Numbered from the stretch's first letter, positions 16,929 to 25,817 are shown. The stretch is 38,913 bases of DNA from JBBIOI01 sp037443425 (GCA_037443425.1 JBBIOI010000017.1:1-38913), one strand, 5' to 3'. The notes: a model not told the origin generated them from the sequence alone. Made by a program: numbers and translations.

Positions 16929-17876
16929 ATGGAGAAAAACAACCGCCCCAGTTTAATCATCCTTTTAGGACCAACAGGGGTTGGAAAGTCTAAATTAGCA
17001 ATAGATCTTGCCCAGGAATTTGGGGGAGAAATCATTAGCGCAGATTCGATGCAGGTCTATCGATACATGGATATAGGTACTGCAAAGCCTACCCTTGAGG
17101 AGAGAAAAAAGGTTCCTCATCATATGATAGATATTGTTGATCCTGATCAAAATTTTAATGCAGCACTTTATCGAACACTTGGCAGAAAAAAGATAGAGGA
17201 GCTTCATATCGAGAAAAAATTGATATGGGTCGTTGGAGGGACAGGTCTGTATATAAAGGCCCTCACCCAGGGTATATTTAGTCAACCAAAGATAGAACCG
17301 AAGGTCAGGGAAAGACTGAAGGAGGAAGCTGAAAAAAAGGGAGGAGATTTTTTATATAATCGTTTGAAAGAGGTGGATCCAAAGTCAGCATCTAAACTTC
17401 ATCCAAGGGATATTTTCAGGATTGTAAGGGCACTTGAAGTTTTTGAAGCAACTGGAGTACCAATATCATTTTTTCGAGAACAACATCGTTTTGGAGACAG
17501 ACCATATAAAACCCTAAAAATTGGACTTGAAATCCCAAGAGATGAACTATATCAGAAGATTGACGAAAGAGTGGACAAGATGATAGAAATGGGTTTACTT
17601 GAAGAGGTAAAAAAACTGATTGAAATGGGTTTTCACGAAGGATTGAAGCCTATGAAGAGTTTGGGTTATAAACAAATGATTAAATATCTTTATAAAAAGT
17701 CAGGTTGGGATGATGCAATAAAAGAGATTAAATTTGAAACGCATCATTTTGCAAAACGTCAATTAACTTGGTTTAAGGCTGATCCTGAAGTCCACTGGTG
17801 GGACATAGTTAAGGATAAAAAAGAAATTATTAGTGAGATTAAAAATTTTTTACAGGAGGTAGACAAATGGCCATAG
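16929..17876 (+). CDS. miaA: tRNA dimethylallyltransferase
   Basis: 315 residues, full-length MiaA, which adds the dimethylallyl group to A37 of tRNAs reading U-starting codons. Visible: P-loop LLGPTGVGKSKLA, ADSMQVYRYMDIGTAKP, HHMIDIVDP, VGGTGLYIKAL, the DPKSASKLHPRDIFRIVRALEV segment, and GYKQM with FAKRQLTWFK. It overlaps hfq by 10 bases, the conserved miaA-hfq arrangement. Confidence 0.97.
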   Translation: MEKNNRPSLIILLGPTGVGKSKLAIDLAQEFGGEIISADSMQVYRYMDIGTAKPTLEERKKVPHHMIDIVDPDQNFNAALYRTLGRKKIEELHIEKKLIWVVGGTGLYIKALTQGIFSQPKIEPKVRERLKEEAEKKGGDFLYNRLKEVDPKSASKLHPRDIFRIVRALEVFEATGVPISFFREQHRFGDRPYKTLKIGLEIPRDELYQKIDERVDKMIEMGLLEEVKKLIEMGFHEGLKPMKSLGYKQMIKYLYKKSGWDDAIKEIKFETHHFAKRQLTWFKADPEVHWWDIVKDKKEIISEIKNFLQEVDKWP

Positions 17877-18100
17877 CAAAAAATCAGATAAATATCCAGG
17901 ACCAGTTTCTCAACAAAATTAGAAAGGAGAAAAAACCAGTTATAATTGAATTAACAACAGGTCATAAGATTCAAGGAGTGATATTTAGTTTTGACAATTT
18001 CTGTATCTTAATCAGAGGAGAAGGCGACCAGTTAGTTTATAAACATGCAATATCTTCAATTTCTACTGGAGAAAAGATAGAGTTTTTTGAGCAAAGATAA
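17867..18100 (+). CDS. hfq: RNA chaperone Hfq
   Basis: 77 residues, short core form of Hfq, the hexameric Sm-like protein that pairs small RNAs with messages. Visible: IQDQFLNKIRKEKKPVIIEL (Sm1 start, with Gln8-type RNA contact), FDNFCILI, and the Sm2 motif LVYKHAISSI, which carries the KH pair. There is no long C-terminal tail. GGAGG lies inside the end of miaA, about 7 bases before the ATG. Confidence 0.97.
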   Translation: MAIAKNQINIQDQFLNKIRKEKKPVIIELTTGHKIQGVIFSFDNFCILIRGEGDQLVYKHAISSISTGEKIEFFEQR

Positions 18101-18117
18101 AGAGAAGGCCTCTTTTT
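18099..18117 (+). terminator. weak hairpin with T-run after hfq
   Basis: AAAGAG (18099-18104) can pair with CTCTTT (18110-18115) across a 5-base loop, ending in a run of five T. The stem is AT-rich. It lies directly before the scpB ribosome site, so it could be a partial terminator or have no role. Confidence 0.3.
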
Positions 18118-18130
18118 AAGGGAGCTATTT

Positions 18131-18748
18131 ATGAATGAAATAGATATCAGGGCAATACTCGAGTCGCTTATATTCGTTTCTGATTCACCTTTAACAATTG
18201 ATTATCTTATGCAAATCCTTCCAGAATTTAGTAAAGAGGCTATATTAGAAGGTATTCGTCAGATAAAGGATGATTATGAAAAAGATTTTAAGGGGATAGA
18301 ACTTGTTGAGGTTGCAGGTGGATATCAATTTAGAACTAAGCCCAAGATTTCTCAGTGGATAATTAGGCTTAAAAAGGTAAAACCTGTAAAATTGAGTAGA
18401 TCTGCACTCGAAACCTTGGCCATTATTGCCTATCGTCAACCAATTACAAGGCCTGCAATAGAAGAAATAAGAGGAGTTGATTCAGGCTGGGTAATTAGAA
18501 ATCTTCTTGAAAAGGGTTTGATTAAGATAACAGGGAGAAAGGATATTCCTGGTCGGCCAATAATATACGGAACCACAAAGGCCTTTCTGGAGCTTTTCGG
18601 ATTAAACACACTTTCTGACCTACCAACCCTTAGAGAGATTCAACCGCCACCAGTCCCTCAAGAGACTTCAGTCCAGGATGTTATAAATAAAGGATTGAAT
18701 GATTTTACATCAGAAGAGGGATCGGCAGAAGAAGGATTAAAACAATAG
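18131..18748 (+). CDS. scpB: segregation and condensation protein B
   Basis: 205 residues, ScpB, the winged-helix kleisin-associated subunit that works with ScpA and SMC in chromosome compaction. Visible: ILESLIFVSDSPLTID, AIIAYRQPITRPAIEEIRGVDSGWVIRNLLEKGLI, and GRPIIYGTTKAFLELFGL. The partner scpA, usually the gene before scpB, is absent; hfq takes that place. A charged tail of about 30 residues follows the domain. The rluB-type gene starts 9 bases later, which is the usual scpB neighbour. Confidence 0.95.
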   Translation: MNEIDIRAILESLIFVSDSPLTIDYLMQILPEFSKEAILEGIRQIKDDYEKDFKGIELVEVAGGYQFRTKPKISQWIIRLKKVKPVKLSRSALETLAIIAYRQPITRPAIEEIRGVDSGWVIRNLLEKGLIKITGRKDIPGRPIIYGTTKAFLELFGLNTLSDLPTLREIQPPPVPQETSVQDVINKGLNDFTSEEGSAEEGLKQ

Positions 18749-18757
18749 GAGAAAGAA

Positions 18758-19486
18758 GTGCCCTTAGAGAGGCTTCAAAGGATTTTAGCCAGAGCTGGTA
18801 TAGCATCAAGAAGAGAAGCTGAAAAGATTATTAAAGAGGGCAGGGTTACAGTAAATGGAAAAGTTATTACACAGATGGGATTTAAAGCCGATCCAGATAA
18901 GGACTTTTTAAAAGTTGATGGTAAAAGGATTGATCGATTTGAACCTACTGTCACAATTCTTTTAAATAAGCCAAAAGGATATGTATCAACGGTTAAGGAT
19001 CCTAAGGGCAGACCAACAGTGATTGATCTTTTAAAGAGGATTAAGTGGCGTCTTTATCCTGTTGGAAGGCTTGATTATGATGCGGAAGGACTTCTCTTTT
19101 TAACAAACGATGGAGAGCTTGCATATAAGCTATCACATCCCAAATTTTTAGTTCCAAGGACTTACATGGTAAAGGTTTCAGGTGTTCCTGAAGAAAAGGA
19201 GCTTTTGCGTCTTAAAAAGGGTGTAATGCTTGAAGATGGTATCGCAAAAGCAGTCTCATGTAAGATAATTGGGTTTAGGGATAAGAATTGCTGGATAAAG
19301 ATTACTGTTACAGAAGGGAGAAATCGCCTTATAAAAAGGATGTTTTTAGCAATTGGTCATCCTGTATTAAAACTAAAAAGGATTCAATTTGGTAGTATAA
19401 AGTTGGGAAGGCTTCCTCGAGGTGAATTTCGCTTTCTAACAAACGAAGAGGTAAAGAGTCTTAAAGAAATAGGATCAAAATCTTGA
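18758..19486 (+). CDS. rluB: 23S rRNA pseudouridine synthase of the RsuA/RluB family
   Basis: 242 residues. An S4 RNA-binding domain covers about residues 1-58 (LQRILARAGIASRREAEKII). The synthase domain then shows LLNKPKGYVSTVKD and the catalytic motif GRLDYDAEGLL with Asp106. TEGRNRLIKRMF near the end is a variant of the family EGRNRQVRRM. The start is GTG at 18758, with AGGAGA 5-6 bases upstream. Position after scpB favours RluB over RsuA or RluE. Confidence 0.9.
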   Translation: MPLERLQRILARAGIASRREAEKIIKEGRVTVNGKVITQMGFKADPDKDFLKVDGKRIDRFEPTVTILLNKPKGYVSTVKDPKGRPTVIDLLKRIKWRLYPVGRLDYDAEGLLFLTNDGELAYKLSHPKFLVPRTYMVKVSGVPEEKELLRLKKGVMLEDGIAKAVSCKIIGFRDKNCWIKITVTEGRNRLIKRMFLAIGHPVLKLKRIQFGSIKLGRLPRGEFRFLTNEEVKSLKEIGSKS

Positions 19487-19487
19487 A

Positions 19488-20072
19488 ATGAATAAATCGG
19501 CTTTAACTGGGGTAGAAGTCAGAAGAAAGATAGTTCACCTTTCTACATTGATTATACCTATCTTTTATCATTTGACTTCTAAGGAGACTGTTTTAATATT
19601 CCTTATCCCTTTCTTCATATTTTATCTTTCGATTGACATTTTGCGACATTTTCATAAAGGTCTTGGCTCTATTTTTAAAAAATATTTTTTTAACAGGGTT
19701 TTAAGAGAAAAAGAGGTTGAAGGCTTTATGGGATCAACCTATTTTCTCTTCTCAACCATTCTGACGATAATACTATTTCCTAAAGAGATTGCAATCTTAA
19801 GTATCCTTTTTCTAATTATATCTGATACAGTTGCTGCTTTAGCAGGAAAGCTGTTTGGAAAGGTTTCGCTCTTTGATAAGACCTTAGAAGGGAGTTTAGC
19901 CTTTTTGCTAACATCCGTATTGATTGTGTTTGCTTATCCAAATATAAATTTAATACAAGGAATTCTTGGTTCAATTGTTGCAACAGTTTTAGAATTTCTT
20001 CCTTTAAGAATTGATGATAATTTAACAATACCCCTTGGTTCAGCTGCTATCATGTTTTTCGTGGGGGGATGA
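19488..20072 (+). CDS. CTP-type diacylglycerol/polyprenol kinase-like membrane protein
   Basis: 194 residues with about five or six hydrophobic segments. It resembles the SEC59/DGK1/VTE5 group of lipid-alcohol kinases related to CdsA: VRRKIVHLSTLIIP near the start, DILRHFH, FMGSTYFL, and the signature ISDTVAALAGKLFGK followed by KTLEGS. These enzymes phosphorylate dolichol, phytol or diacylglycerol, using CTP. The start is one base after the rluB stop. The last 23 bases overlap the converging gene on the minus strand. Confidence 0.8.
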   Translation: MNKSALTGVEVRRKIVHLSTLIIPIFYHLTSKETVLIFLIPFFIFYLSIDILRHFHKGLGSIFKKYFFNRVLREKEVEGFMGSTYFLFSTILTIILFPKEIAILSILFLIISDTVAALAGKLFGKVSLFDKTLEGSLAFLLTSVLIVFAYPNINLIQGILGSIVATVLEFLPLRIDDNLTIPLGSAAIMFFVGG

Positions 20073-20937
20073 TCGAGGGAACACCTCTCATGTTTTCTAT
20101 TATCCTTTTTATCTCTTCAATGGTTGAGACCTCTACGATTGCTGCAACTACTCTGAGTTCATCAAAAATGAAATTTAATGCCTCTTTAGGCTTTTTAGAT
20201 AGTTTTCCATCAGCAAATGGATTTAGGGAAATGATAGGTTTTTCAAATTTTTTAATCAACTCACATGCCTTCTCAAGACTAAAAAGGCCTTGTTTTTTAT
20301 TAATGGGGACTGCATAGGCAGCTACATCAATCGATTTTGCCTTTGGCAGAAAAAAGGTAGTAAATCTACCTGAAAAGATAGGGATGAATCCTTTTTGCCT
20401 TAGCTTCTCAACGGCTTCTATTATCAAATCTCCTCTACCAAGGGTTAAAAGCCATTCTCCATATTTTCCATTTAATAGAATGAATTTTGTAACATCGACA
20501 TTAAAATTGGAAAGCTCTTTTTCTAATCGGTCTGAGTCAAGTGTAATCTTATCTATCTCTTTTTGAGTTAAGACTTCGTAAGAGGTAGGTCGAGGAAGAG
20601 CACTCTTTATCGATTCATGAGGAGGAAGAACCTTAATCATTGTAGAAATAACTTTTGATTCGTGATAATGGATAGGTTTTCCAAGAAGAGAGATACTTTC
20701 CTCTATGTTTAAATGACCAATGCCTGTTAGATATTCATCTTCTGCTATTTCTTTAAACGTTCTAAATAGTTGTAACTGTCTTGTAGTTGAAAGATAAAAA
20801 CATAAGGCACCTCTGTCATAAATATTTTTCATCAGGCGAAGATAGTCTTCATCACTAACATTTTTATCTTTTCTTATAGAGAAGAATATCCTCTGAATTT
20901 TTTTCTGCTCTAAATAGGCAGTTGGTATCCTCATCAT
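20050..20937 (-). CDS. unrecognised protein, possible TIM-barrel (aldo/keto-reductase-like) fold
   Basis: 295 residues, no family recognised with confidence. The order of strands (RIFFSIRK, ALCFYLSTT, FIPIFSGR, VAAYAVPINKK, KPIISLNPFADG) and the last segment, KEALNFIFDELRVVAAIVEVSTIEEIKRIIE, look like a (beta/alpha)8 barrel. That last segment resembles the end of aldo/keto-reductase barrels, where a helix comes before a strand and a closing helix. No NADPH motif or catalytic Tyr-Lys-His set is evident. No signal peptide. It converges on the lipid-kinase-like gene with 23 bases of overlap. Confidence 0.6.
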   Translation of the reverse strand: MMRIPTAYLEQKKIQRIFFSIRKDKNVSDEDYLRLMKNIYDRGALCFYLSTTRQLQLFRTFKEIAEDEYLTGIGHLNIEESISLLGKPIHYHESKVISTMIKVLPPHESIKSALPRPTSYEVLTQKEIDKITLDSDRLEKELSNFNVDVTKFILLNGKYGEWLLTLGRGDLIIEAVEKLRQKGFIPIFSGRFTTFFLPKAKSIDVAAYAVPINKKQGLFSLEKACELIKKFEKPIISLNPFADGKLSKKPKEALNFIFDELRVVAAIVEVSTIEEIKRIIENMRGVPSIIPPRKT

Positions 20938-21177
20938 AAAAAAATTTTATTATCTTTTTTTAACATTTTCAATTTAATGCTCCCATTTATAATAATTTGT
21001 TTCGGCGAGAAAGACGAGCATCGAAAAACACATTAAAAAATTAGATTGCCATGCCTACACTCGCAATGACATTTCCTGGTTGAGATTGTCATCGGCAAGA
21101 GTTCTCTAAATGATATTCCTTTCTTTCACTTCGAGGTAGTAAAACGACCGAAGTAATGAGGAAGTGGGATGTTAAAA
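20938..21177. other. repeat-rich intergenic stretch
   Basis: No gene seen. The stretch at about 21043-21100 (GATTGCCATGCC...CGCAATGACA and GAGATTGTCATCGGCA) resembles, in degenerate form, the dispersed repeat GATTGCCACGCC..CGCAATGAC that also occurs at 26090-26110. Confidence 0.45.
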
Positions 21178-21300
21178 GAAGCATCTCTTTTCCCGTGACG
21201 AGTTATGTAGCATTGGCTTATCTCAATGCTATACTTATTCCGAAGCATAATTTAATCTCTACCCCCTGCGTCATTCCCGTGAAAACGGGAATCCAACTGT
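21178..21300. repeat. left inverted arm A of a repeat pair
   Basis: About 120 bases beginning GAAGCATCTCTTTTCCCGTG. The reverse complement recurs at 26136-26259 with scattered substitutions and a small indel near the middle of the final third. It contains a perfect hairpin, ATTCCCGT (21273-21280) with ACGGGAAT (21285-21292) and a GAAA loop; the other copy of the hairpin has a changed base. Confidence 0.8.
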
Positions 21301-21305
21301 TTTTT

Positions 21306-21353
21306 AATGTTTTTCTTTTCCCTGGATTCCTGCCTTCGCAGGAATGACAGCTT
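21306..21353. repeat. 48-base direct repeat D, left copy, REP-like hairpin
   Basis: Identical over 48 bases to 25934-25981 in the same orientation. The core is the hairpin ATTCCTGC-cttc-GCAGGAAT (21326-21345), a form of the common TGGATTCCTGCCTTCGCAGG intergenic repeat. Confidence 0.85.
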
Positions 21354-21364
21354 TATTTCCAATA

Positions 21365-21403
21365 TTGAAATTAAGGCTTTTGAAGCTAAATGGAGAATGG
21401 GAT
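21365..21403. repeat. 39-base inverted repeat B, left copy
   Basis: The reverse complement occurs at 25818-25856 with two mismatches. Together with arms A and repeat D it makes the left cluster A-D-B, mirrored by B-D-A on the right. Confidence 0.8.
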
Positions 21404-21505
21404 GCTTATTGGCAAAACCGCCTTAAAGAATTTGCTAGATACGCAATATAACCTCATCACTGAAAATAAGATGCATACTATGTTAAATATGTTAAAAATA
21501 TAGAT

Positions 21506-21940
21506 ATGAGTACCAAAATAAAAGATAAGGGGCATTATCTAATAGTTTTGAGGATAAAAAGGGGTAAAACGATTAGAATTGGTAAATTAGGAAATCTATT
21601 CTTTAGTGAAGGATTCTATATATACGTTGGCTCTGCAATGAAGGGGCTTTCATATCGGGTAAAGAGACATATAGGACTGAAAAAGAAGAATCACTGGCAT
21701 ATAGATAAACTCCGTCAAGAGGCTTTATTCTGTTATGCCCTTGCTGGATATTCGTCTTCAAAGATGGAGTGTAAAATCGCCAGGAAATTAATGGATATAT
21801 CTGAATGGATAATTCCTCGATTTGGGTCCTCAGATTGTGATTGTAAATCTCACCTTTTTGGGATGTCGAAGGATCCATTTTTATCATTAGATTTCTATAA
21901 GATAATCAGAAGGTTTAAACTGTTGTTGTTCGAACCTTAG
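21506..21940 (+). CDS. DUF123 / GIY-YIG-like nuclease-fold protein
   Basis: 144 residues, DUF123 family: KGHYLIVLRI at the start (the GxYxLxxxL first strand), the GFYIYVGSAMKGL segment that takes the place of the GIY-YIG motif, RVKRHIGLKKKNHWHIDKL (RHxxxxKxxHWHIDYL), and the cysteine-containing end WIIPRFGSSDCDCKSHLFG. The family is thought to be related to GIY-YIG endonucleases, but its biological role is not settled. The gene lies just inside the left repeat cluster. Its 3-prime end overlaps the MFS gene by 26 bases. There is no clear ribosome-binding site before the ATG. Confidence 0.85.
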   Translation: MSTKIKDKGHYLIVLRIKRGKTIRIGKLGNLFFSEGFYIYVGSAMKGLSYRVKRHIGLKKKNHWHIDKLRQEALFCYALAGYSSSKMECKIARKLMDISEWIIPRFGSSDCDCKSHLFGMSKDPFLSLDFYKIIRRFKLLLFEP

Positions 21941-23141
21941 GCAGAAGCAGATATAATGAAATCGAAATTAAAAGGCATAAAGTTCCAAGCACTCCCAGTG
22001 CAAAAGTTACACTATAGGACTCTGCAATTGCTCCAAAAATTAGACTCCCTGCCGGACCGATCCCAAATGCAATTTCCCTTAGACTCATTACCCTTCCTCG
22101 CATTACATCAGAGACCTGACTCTGGATCAAGGCTGTGTTTATAGTCATAAAAGAAGTTATCATACCACCAATGATGATAAGGAACAAAATGGAAAAAAGT
22201 GGTAAATGAACCAAAGAGAATATGATAAAAGATAGTCCTAATATCCCGCTGATTAAGAAGAGGTGTGAACCTTTTATTCGATAAGAACCGAATGACGCAA
22301 GGCCTATAAGACTTATTAATGCCCCGAGTCCTGGAGCCCCCTGAAGGAGGCCATAACCTGTTGGACCAATTTTTAAAATATCTGTTGCAAAGACCGGGAG
22401 GAAGTTACTATAGGTATTCTGACTGAGCATGGGAAGAAGGTAAAGAGGTACCATGCTCAGGAGCAAAATATTTCTACGGACATATTTCAATCCTTCTATC
22501 ACATTTCGAAATGGTGTATTATTGGTTGGAACTGGTTTAAGTTTTATTCTAACAAATAATAACCAGCCTACAGCGGAAAGGGTTCCAAGTGCCCTTATAC
22601 CAAAAACAGGTATGACACCGAAGTAAGAGATAAGGGCCCCAGCAATAGGTGTAGCAACAAGCCTTGAAGCCTGAACAGAGGCACTATCAAGTGAGATGGC
22701 ATTAAGGAGATGCTCTCTTGGTACCAAATTTGGTATAATGGAGTGTCTTGCAGGATGATTGAGACTTGTTGTAACACCGCTTAATAGTGAAAGAACTATT
22801 ATATGCCAGATAGCTACGATTCCTGTTTTTACGAGTATAGCCAAAATAATGGATAATGAGGCAGCAGCCAGAAGTGCAATAATAAGAAGTTTTCGCCTTT
22901 CCATGCTATCTGCTATCATTCCTCCAAAGATAGGAAAGATAATCATTGGAATATAACGGCATGATCCAACAATGGTTAACATTAAAGGAGAATGTGTGAG
23001 TTCATTAACAAGCCATAGAAGTGCTACAAGTTCCATCCATTCTCCGAGATGTTCTGTTACAGAACCAAGCCATACAAGTCGATAATCATGATAGTTTAAG
23101 GAAGCAAATGTTCGATAAACGATTGAGCTTGAACTTTCCAT
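21915..23141 (-). CDS. MFS transporter, DHA3/EntS-like exporter
   Basis: 408 residues with about 12 hydrophobic segments. It looks like the DHA3 drug/enterobactin exporter branch of the major facilitator superfamily: NYHDYRLVWLGSVTEHLGEWM at the start, MLTIVGSCRYIPMIIFPIFGGMIADSMERRKLLI (motif A region), LNHPARHSIIPNLVPREHLLNAISLDS, and the second-half VSDVMRGRVMSLREIAFGIGPAGSLIFG. The exported compound cannot be read from sequence. The gene is transcribed away from the Bug receptor gene; the two start codons are about 150 bases apart. Confidence 0.9.
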   Translation of the reverse strand: MESSSSIVYRTFASLNYHDYRLVWLGSVTEHLGEWMELVALLWLVNELTHSPLMLTIVGSCRYIPMIIFPIFGGMIADSMERRKLLIIALLAAASLSIILAILVKTGIVAIWHIIVLSLLSGVTTSLNHPARHSIIPNLVPREHLLNAISLDSASVQASRLVATPIAGALISYFGVIPVFGIRALGTLSAVGWLLFVRIKLKPVPTNNTPFRNVIEGLKYVRRNILLLSMVPLYLLPMLSQNTYSNFLPVFATDILKIGPTGYGLLQGAPGLGALISLIGLASFGSYRIKGSHLFLISGILGLSFIIFSLVHLPLFSILFLIIIGGMITSFMTINTALIQSQVSDVMRGRVMSLREIAFGIGPAGSLIFGAIAESYSVTFALGVLGTLCLLISISLYLLLPKVRTTTV

Positions 23142-23290
23142 TTTTTCACCATTTAAGCTTAACTATTATTAAAGGTTTAATTATTTTTTTCAAGAACTGT
23201 AGTCGCTCAATTAAGATAATATAATTTTTGATTGATTTTTTTTAAACAAATTCTTAGAATTCAAATAAAATAAAAGTAAAGGGGGTTTTT

Positions 23291-24259
23291 ATGAAACGAA
23301 TATTTTATTTTTGGATTTTGATCATCTTTTGCATATTTTTTTCCGCTTCATTAAGTGCTCAAACATATCCCTCGCAACCGATCCAGCTTATTATACCGAT
23401 GACCCCAGGAGACATGACCGATCTCACAGGGAGGGTTCTTGCCTCAGAGCTACAGAAATATTTAAAGACCCCTGTCATTCCTATTAATAAGCCGGGTGGA
23501 GGGGCAACAATAGGTGCAGATTTTGTGGCAAAAAGTAAGAAAGACGGTTATACAATCCTCTATGCCAATTCAAATATCTACTATGCACATGCAATGAATC
23601 CTGACACAGTACCATGCAATCCTCTTCGTGACCTTGACGCATTATGTCTGGCAGTCTCTTTACCCATTGTGCTAATGGCAAAGGCTGATTCTCCATGGAA
23701 AGATATGATAGAGTTAGTGGATTATATGAAGAAAAACCCTGGTAAGCTTCGAGTAAGCACAACTGGAGTAGGTGGAGTTGGACATTTTAATCACGAGATC
23801 ATAAAATCAGAAACGGAGACAGAAAGTATAATGGTTCCTTACAAAGGTGCCTCTCCTGCTATGACTGCCCTTTTGGGTGGACATGTGGAGCTAAGTGTTC
23901 TATCAACAGGTCTTGTTCTACCTCATATCAAGGCTGGAAAGCTTAAGGCACTTTTGATTTCCCAAAAAATGCCAGAATTCCCGAATGTGCCAACATTGAA
24001 GGAATTAGGTTATAAACGTGATATTGTTTCTGTTAGAAATGCATTTTATCTTCCGGTCGGAGTCCCTGAAGAGATTAAGAATTTACTCAGTTCAGCTCTT
24101 GAAAAAACAATTAAATCTGAAGAGGTAGCAAGGGCTGTAAAACAATTGAATTCCTTAGTAGATTATGTTCCATCCTCAGAATTTAAAAAGATGATGGCAG
24201 AAGAGTATGAGATGGTTAAAACGCTTCTTAAGGTCTCTTCAAAACCCGAGAGACAATAA
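23291..24259 (+). CDS. Bug-type tripartite tricarboxylate transport (TTT) substrate-binding protein
   Basis: 322 residues. The signal peptide has a KR start, a long hydrophobic core, and likely cleavage after SLSA at about residue 22. The mature part has the TctC/Bug signature: YPSQPIQLIIPMTPGDMTDLTGRVLA, VIPINKPGGGATIGADFVAKSKKDGYT, VPYKGASPAMTALLGGHVEL, and LKALLISQ followed by FPNVPTLKELGY. Such periplasmic proteins bind carboxylates and feed TctAB membrane partners or act as sensors. Neither tctA nor tctB is nearby, so this is an orphan receptor. GGGGG lies 6 bases upstream of the ATG. Confidence 0.93.
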   Translation: MKRIFYFWILIIFCIFFSASLSAQTYPSQPIQLIIPMTPGDMTDLTGRVLASELQKYLKTPVIPINKPGGGATIGADFVAKSKKDGYTILYANSNIYYAHAMNPDTVPCNPLRDLDALCLAVSLPIVLMAKADSPWKDMIELVDYMKKNPGKLRVSTTGVGGVGHFNHEIIKSETETESIMVPYKGASPAMTALLGGHVELSVLSTGLVLPHIKAGKLKALLISQKMPEFPNVPTLKELGYKRDIVSVRNAFYLPVGVPEEIKNLLSSALEKTIKSEEVARAVKQLNSLVDYVPSSEFKKMMAEEYEMVKTLLKVSSKPERQ

Positions 24260-24315
24260 ATCTCGAAGTAGAAGGTGTAAGGGAAATTTAGATTTAAAAG
24301 TATAATTAAACAGGT

Positions 24316-25113
24316 ATGAGGGTGAGGAAATTTATTTTTCTTATCTATTTCCTATTTTTTCTTTTTTCAGAGGTCCATTCAGAAAATCAATTTTTGAAAA
24401 GAGTTAGTGAAGGATTATCTATCTTAGAGGCAGATCAAGAAAAGATTACTGTCATAAAAATTGATACAAAATATTACCAATTTAAACTTCTATGTGCCTC
24501 AGAATTGGGAGGCACGAAAATGACACCAAAGGGGTGGAGTCAAAAATATAATCTTATATCAGCCATTAATGCGGGGATGTTTCAAACTGATGGAATTAAA
24601 AATGTTGGTTATATGAAGAATTTTAATCATATTAATAATCCGAGATTGAATCAGAAGTATAAAGCTGTTTTAGCCTTCAATCCTATTGATAAAACTGTTC
24701 CTGAAATACAGATCATAGATTTAACATGCCAGGATTTTGATAAGCTAAAAAATAAATATCAGACCCTTATTCAAGGGATAAGGATGATAAGTTGTCGCCA
24801 GGAAAATGTATGGGAGAAACAGAACAAAAAGTGGAGTACAGCAGCTATTGGTATAGACAAAAATGGAAATGTACTTTTTATCTTCGGTCAGAAGCCATAT
24901 TCTGTCCATGATTTTATCAACATCCTCCTTGCCTTACCCATCTATATTTATAATGCAATGTATTTAGAAGGGGGACCTGAGGCCAGTTTATATTTTAACT
25001 CAGAAGGTTTTGAATTTGAAAAAATCGGGACTCATAATATTGATTCAAACGAGGACAATCTGCCTCAAGTTGCTCGTCCAATCCCAAACGTTATCGGTGT
25101 AATTAAAAAATAG
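24316..25113 (+). CDS. secreted phosphodiester-glycosidase (NAGPA/DUF2233) domain protein
   Basis: 265 residues. The N-terminal signal peptide runs to about residue 22 (hydrophobic FIFLIYFLFFLFSEVHS). The mature part fits the phosphodiester alpha-GlcNAcase domain family: NLISAINAGMFQTDG, QGIRMISC, STAAIGIDKNGNVLFIFG, MYLEGGPEASLYFNSEGF, then the closing VARPIPNVIGVI. Bacterial members act on cell-surface glycans or are of unknown substrate. It follows the Bug receptor by 56 bases on the same strand and may be cotranscribed. Confidence 0.85.
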   Translation: MRVRKFIFLIYFLFFLFSEVHSENQFLKRVSEGLSILEADQEKITVIKIDTKYYQFKLLCASELGGTKMTPKGWSQKYNLISAINAGMFQTDGIKNVGYMKNFNHINNPRLNQKYKAVLAFNPIDKTVPEIQIIDLTCQDFDKLKNKYQTLIQGIRMISCRQENVWEKQNKKWSTAAIGIDKNGNVLFIFGQKPYSVHDFINILLALPIYIYNAMYLEGGPEASLYFNSEGFEFEKIGTHNIDSNEDNLPQVARPIPNVIGVIKK

Positions 25114-25173
25114 GGGGAAAATAGGCTGTTATTGTGAGGGAATGAAATGCTTCGTAATTTGTTAAACAGGTTT

Positions 25174-25743
25174 CTATTTTAATGAAGTAATAACTTTGTT
25201 TCTTGAAGAGATCCCCATCTTTTGGAGGATATGTTTAATGTGGTCTTTCACAGTGAATTCAGATATAAACAGTTTATTTGAGATTTCTTTATTTGAAAAT
25301 CCATCGATTAGAAGTTTTAGGACATCCATCTCTCGGTCTGAAAGTTTATAATTTTTTTGTGTTTTGTCGTAATTTACATCATGGATTTTTACTATCTTTT
25401 CAAGCAAGACCATAATATGAGTGGGATTTATGATCTTGCTTCCTCCTATAAAGAATGCTCGTATAAAAAATGGGGCACCAAATATATTATTCAAGATCTT
25501 ACTTTTCACATCTTTTCTAAAATCCCATTTCTTTTTTCCAATACCTTTCTTTAATTCATAACAGAGATTAATAATTTCATTAGGGATAAGAAAAGGGACT
25601 TTAATTTTCGGCTTAGATGTTTTTTTAAACTCAGAAATAAAGTCTAACGCCTGATTATTGAAGTATAGTAGATGATTCCTCAGATCAAAGATTAATATTC
25701 CAGGAATGGAACGACCTCTGATTAGTTTAAAGAAATCTTCCAA
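25174..25743 (-). CDS. LuxR-type response regulator-like protein with N-terminal PAS-like domain
   Basis: 189 residues. The C-terminal LuxR helix-turn-helix (LSDREMDVLKLLIDGFSNKEISNKLFISEFTVKDHIKHILQKMGI) is textbook, with the DREMDVL and NKEI..KL..SEFTVK motifs. The N-terminal part (SIPGILIFDLRNHLLYFNNQALDFI) looks like a PAS-type sensor rather than a receiver domain, since no phospho-Asp pattern is seen. The start is TTG at 25743, with AAAGGGTG 5 bases upstream. It converges on the glycosidase-domain gene and may control the 21-25 kb block. Confidence 0.85.
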   Translation of the reverse strand: MEDFFKLIRGRSIPGILIFDLRNHLLYFNNQALDFISEFKKTSKPKIKVPFLIPNEIINLCYELKKGIGKKKWDFRKDVKSKILNNIFGAPFFIRAFFIGGSKIINPTHIMVLLEKIVKIHDVNYDKTQKNYKLSDREMDVLKLLIDGFSNKEISNKLFISEFTVKDHIKHILQKMGISSRNKVITSLK

Positions 25744-25817
25744 ATTTCACCCTTTACAAAAATATTATCACAGATTTTAAAAAATGCAATATTTTAAAAA
25801 TTAAGGTACGTCCAAAG

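Noticed and set aside
21156..21347. 63-codon frame in the left repeat cluster
   Set aside because: It lies wholly in the repeats A and D and has no protein-like features.
23217..23226. TATAAT-like box before the first Bug gene
   Set aside because: No matching -35 hexamer at a normal distance in this AT-rich stretch, so it may be chance.
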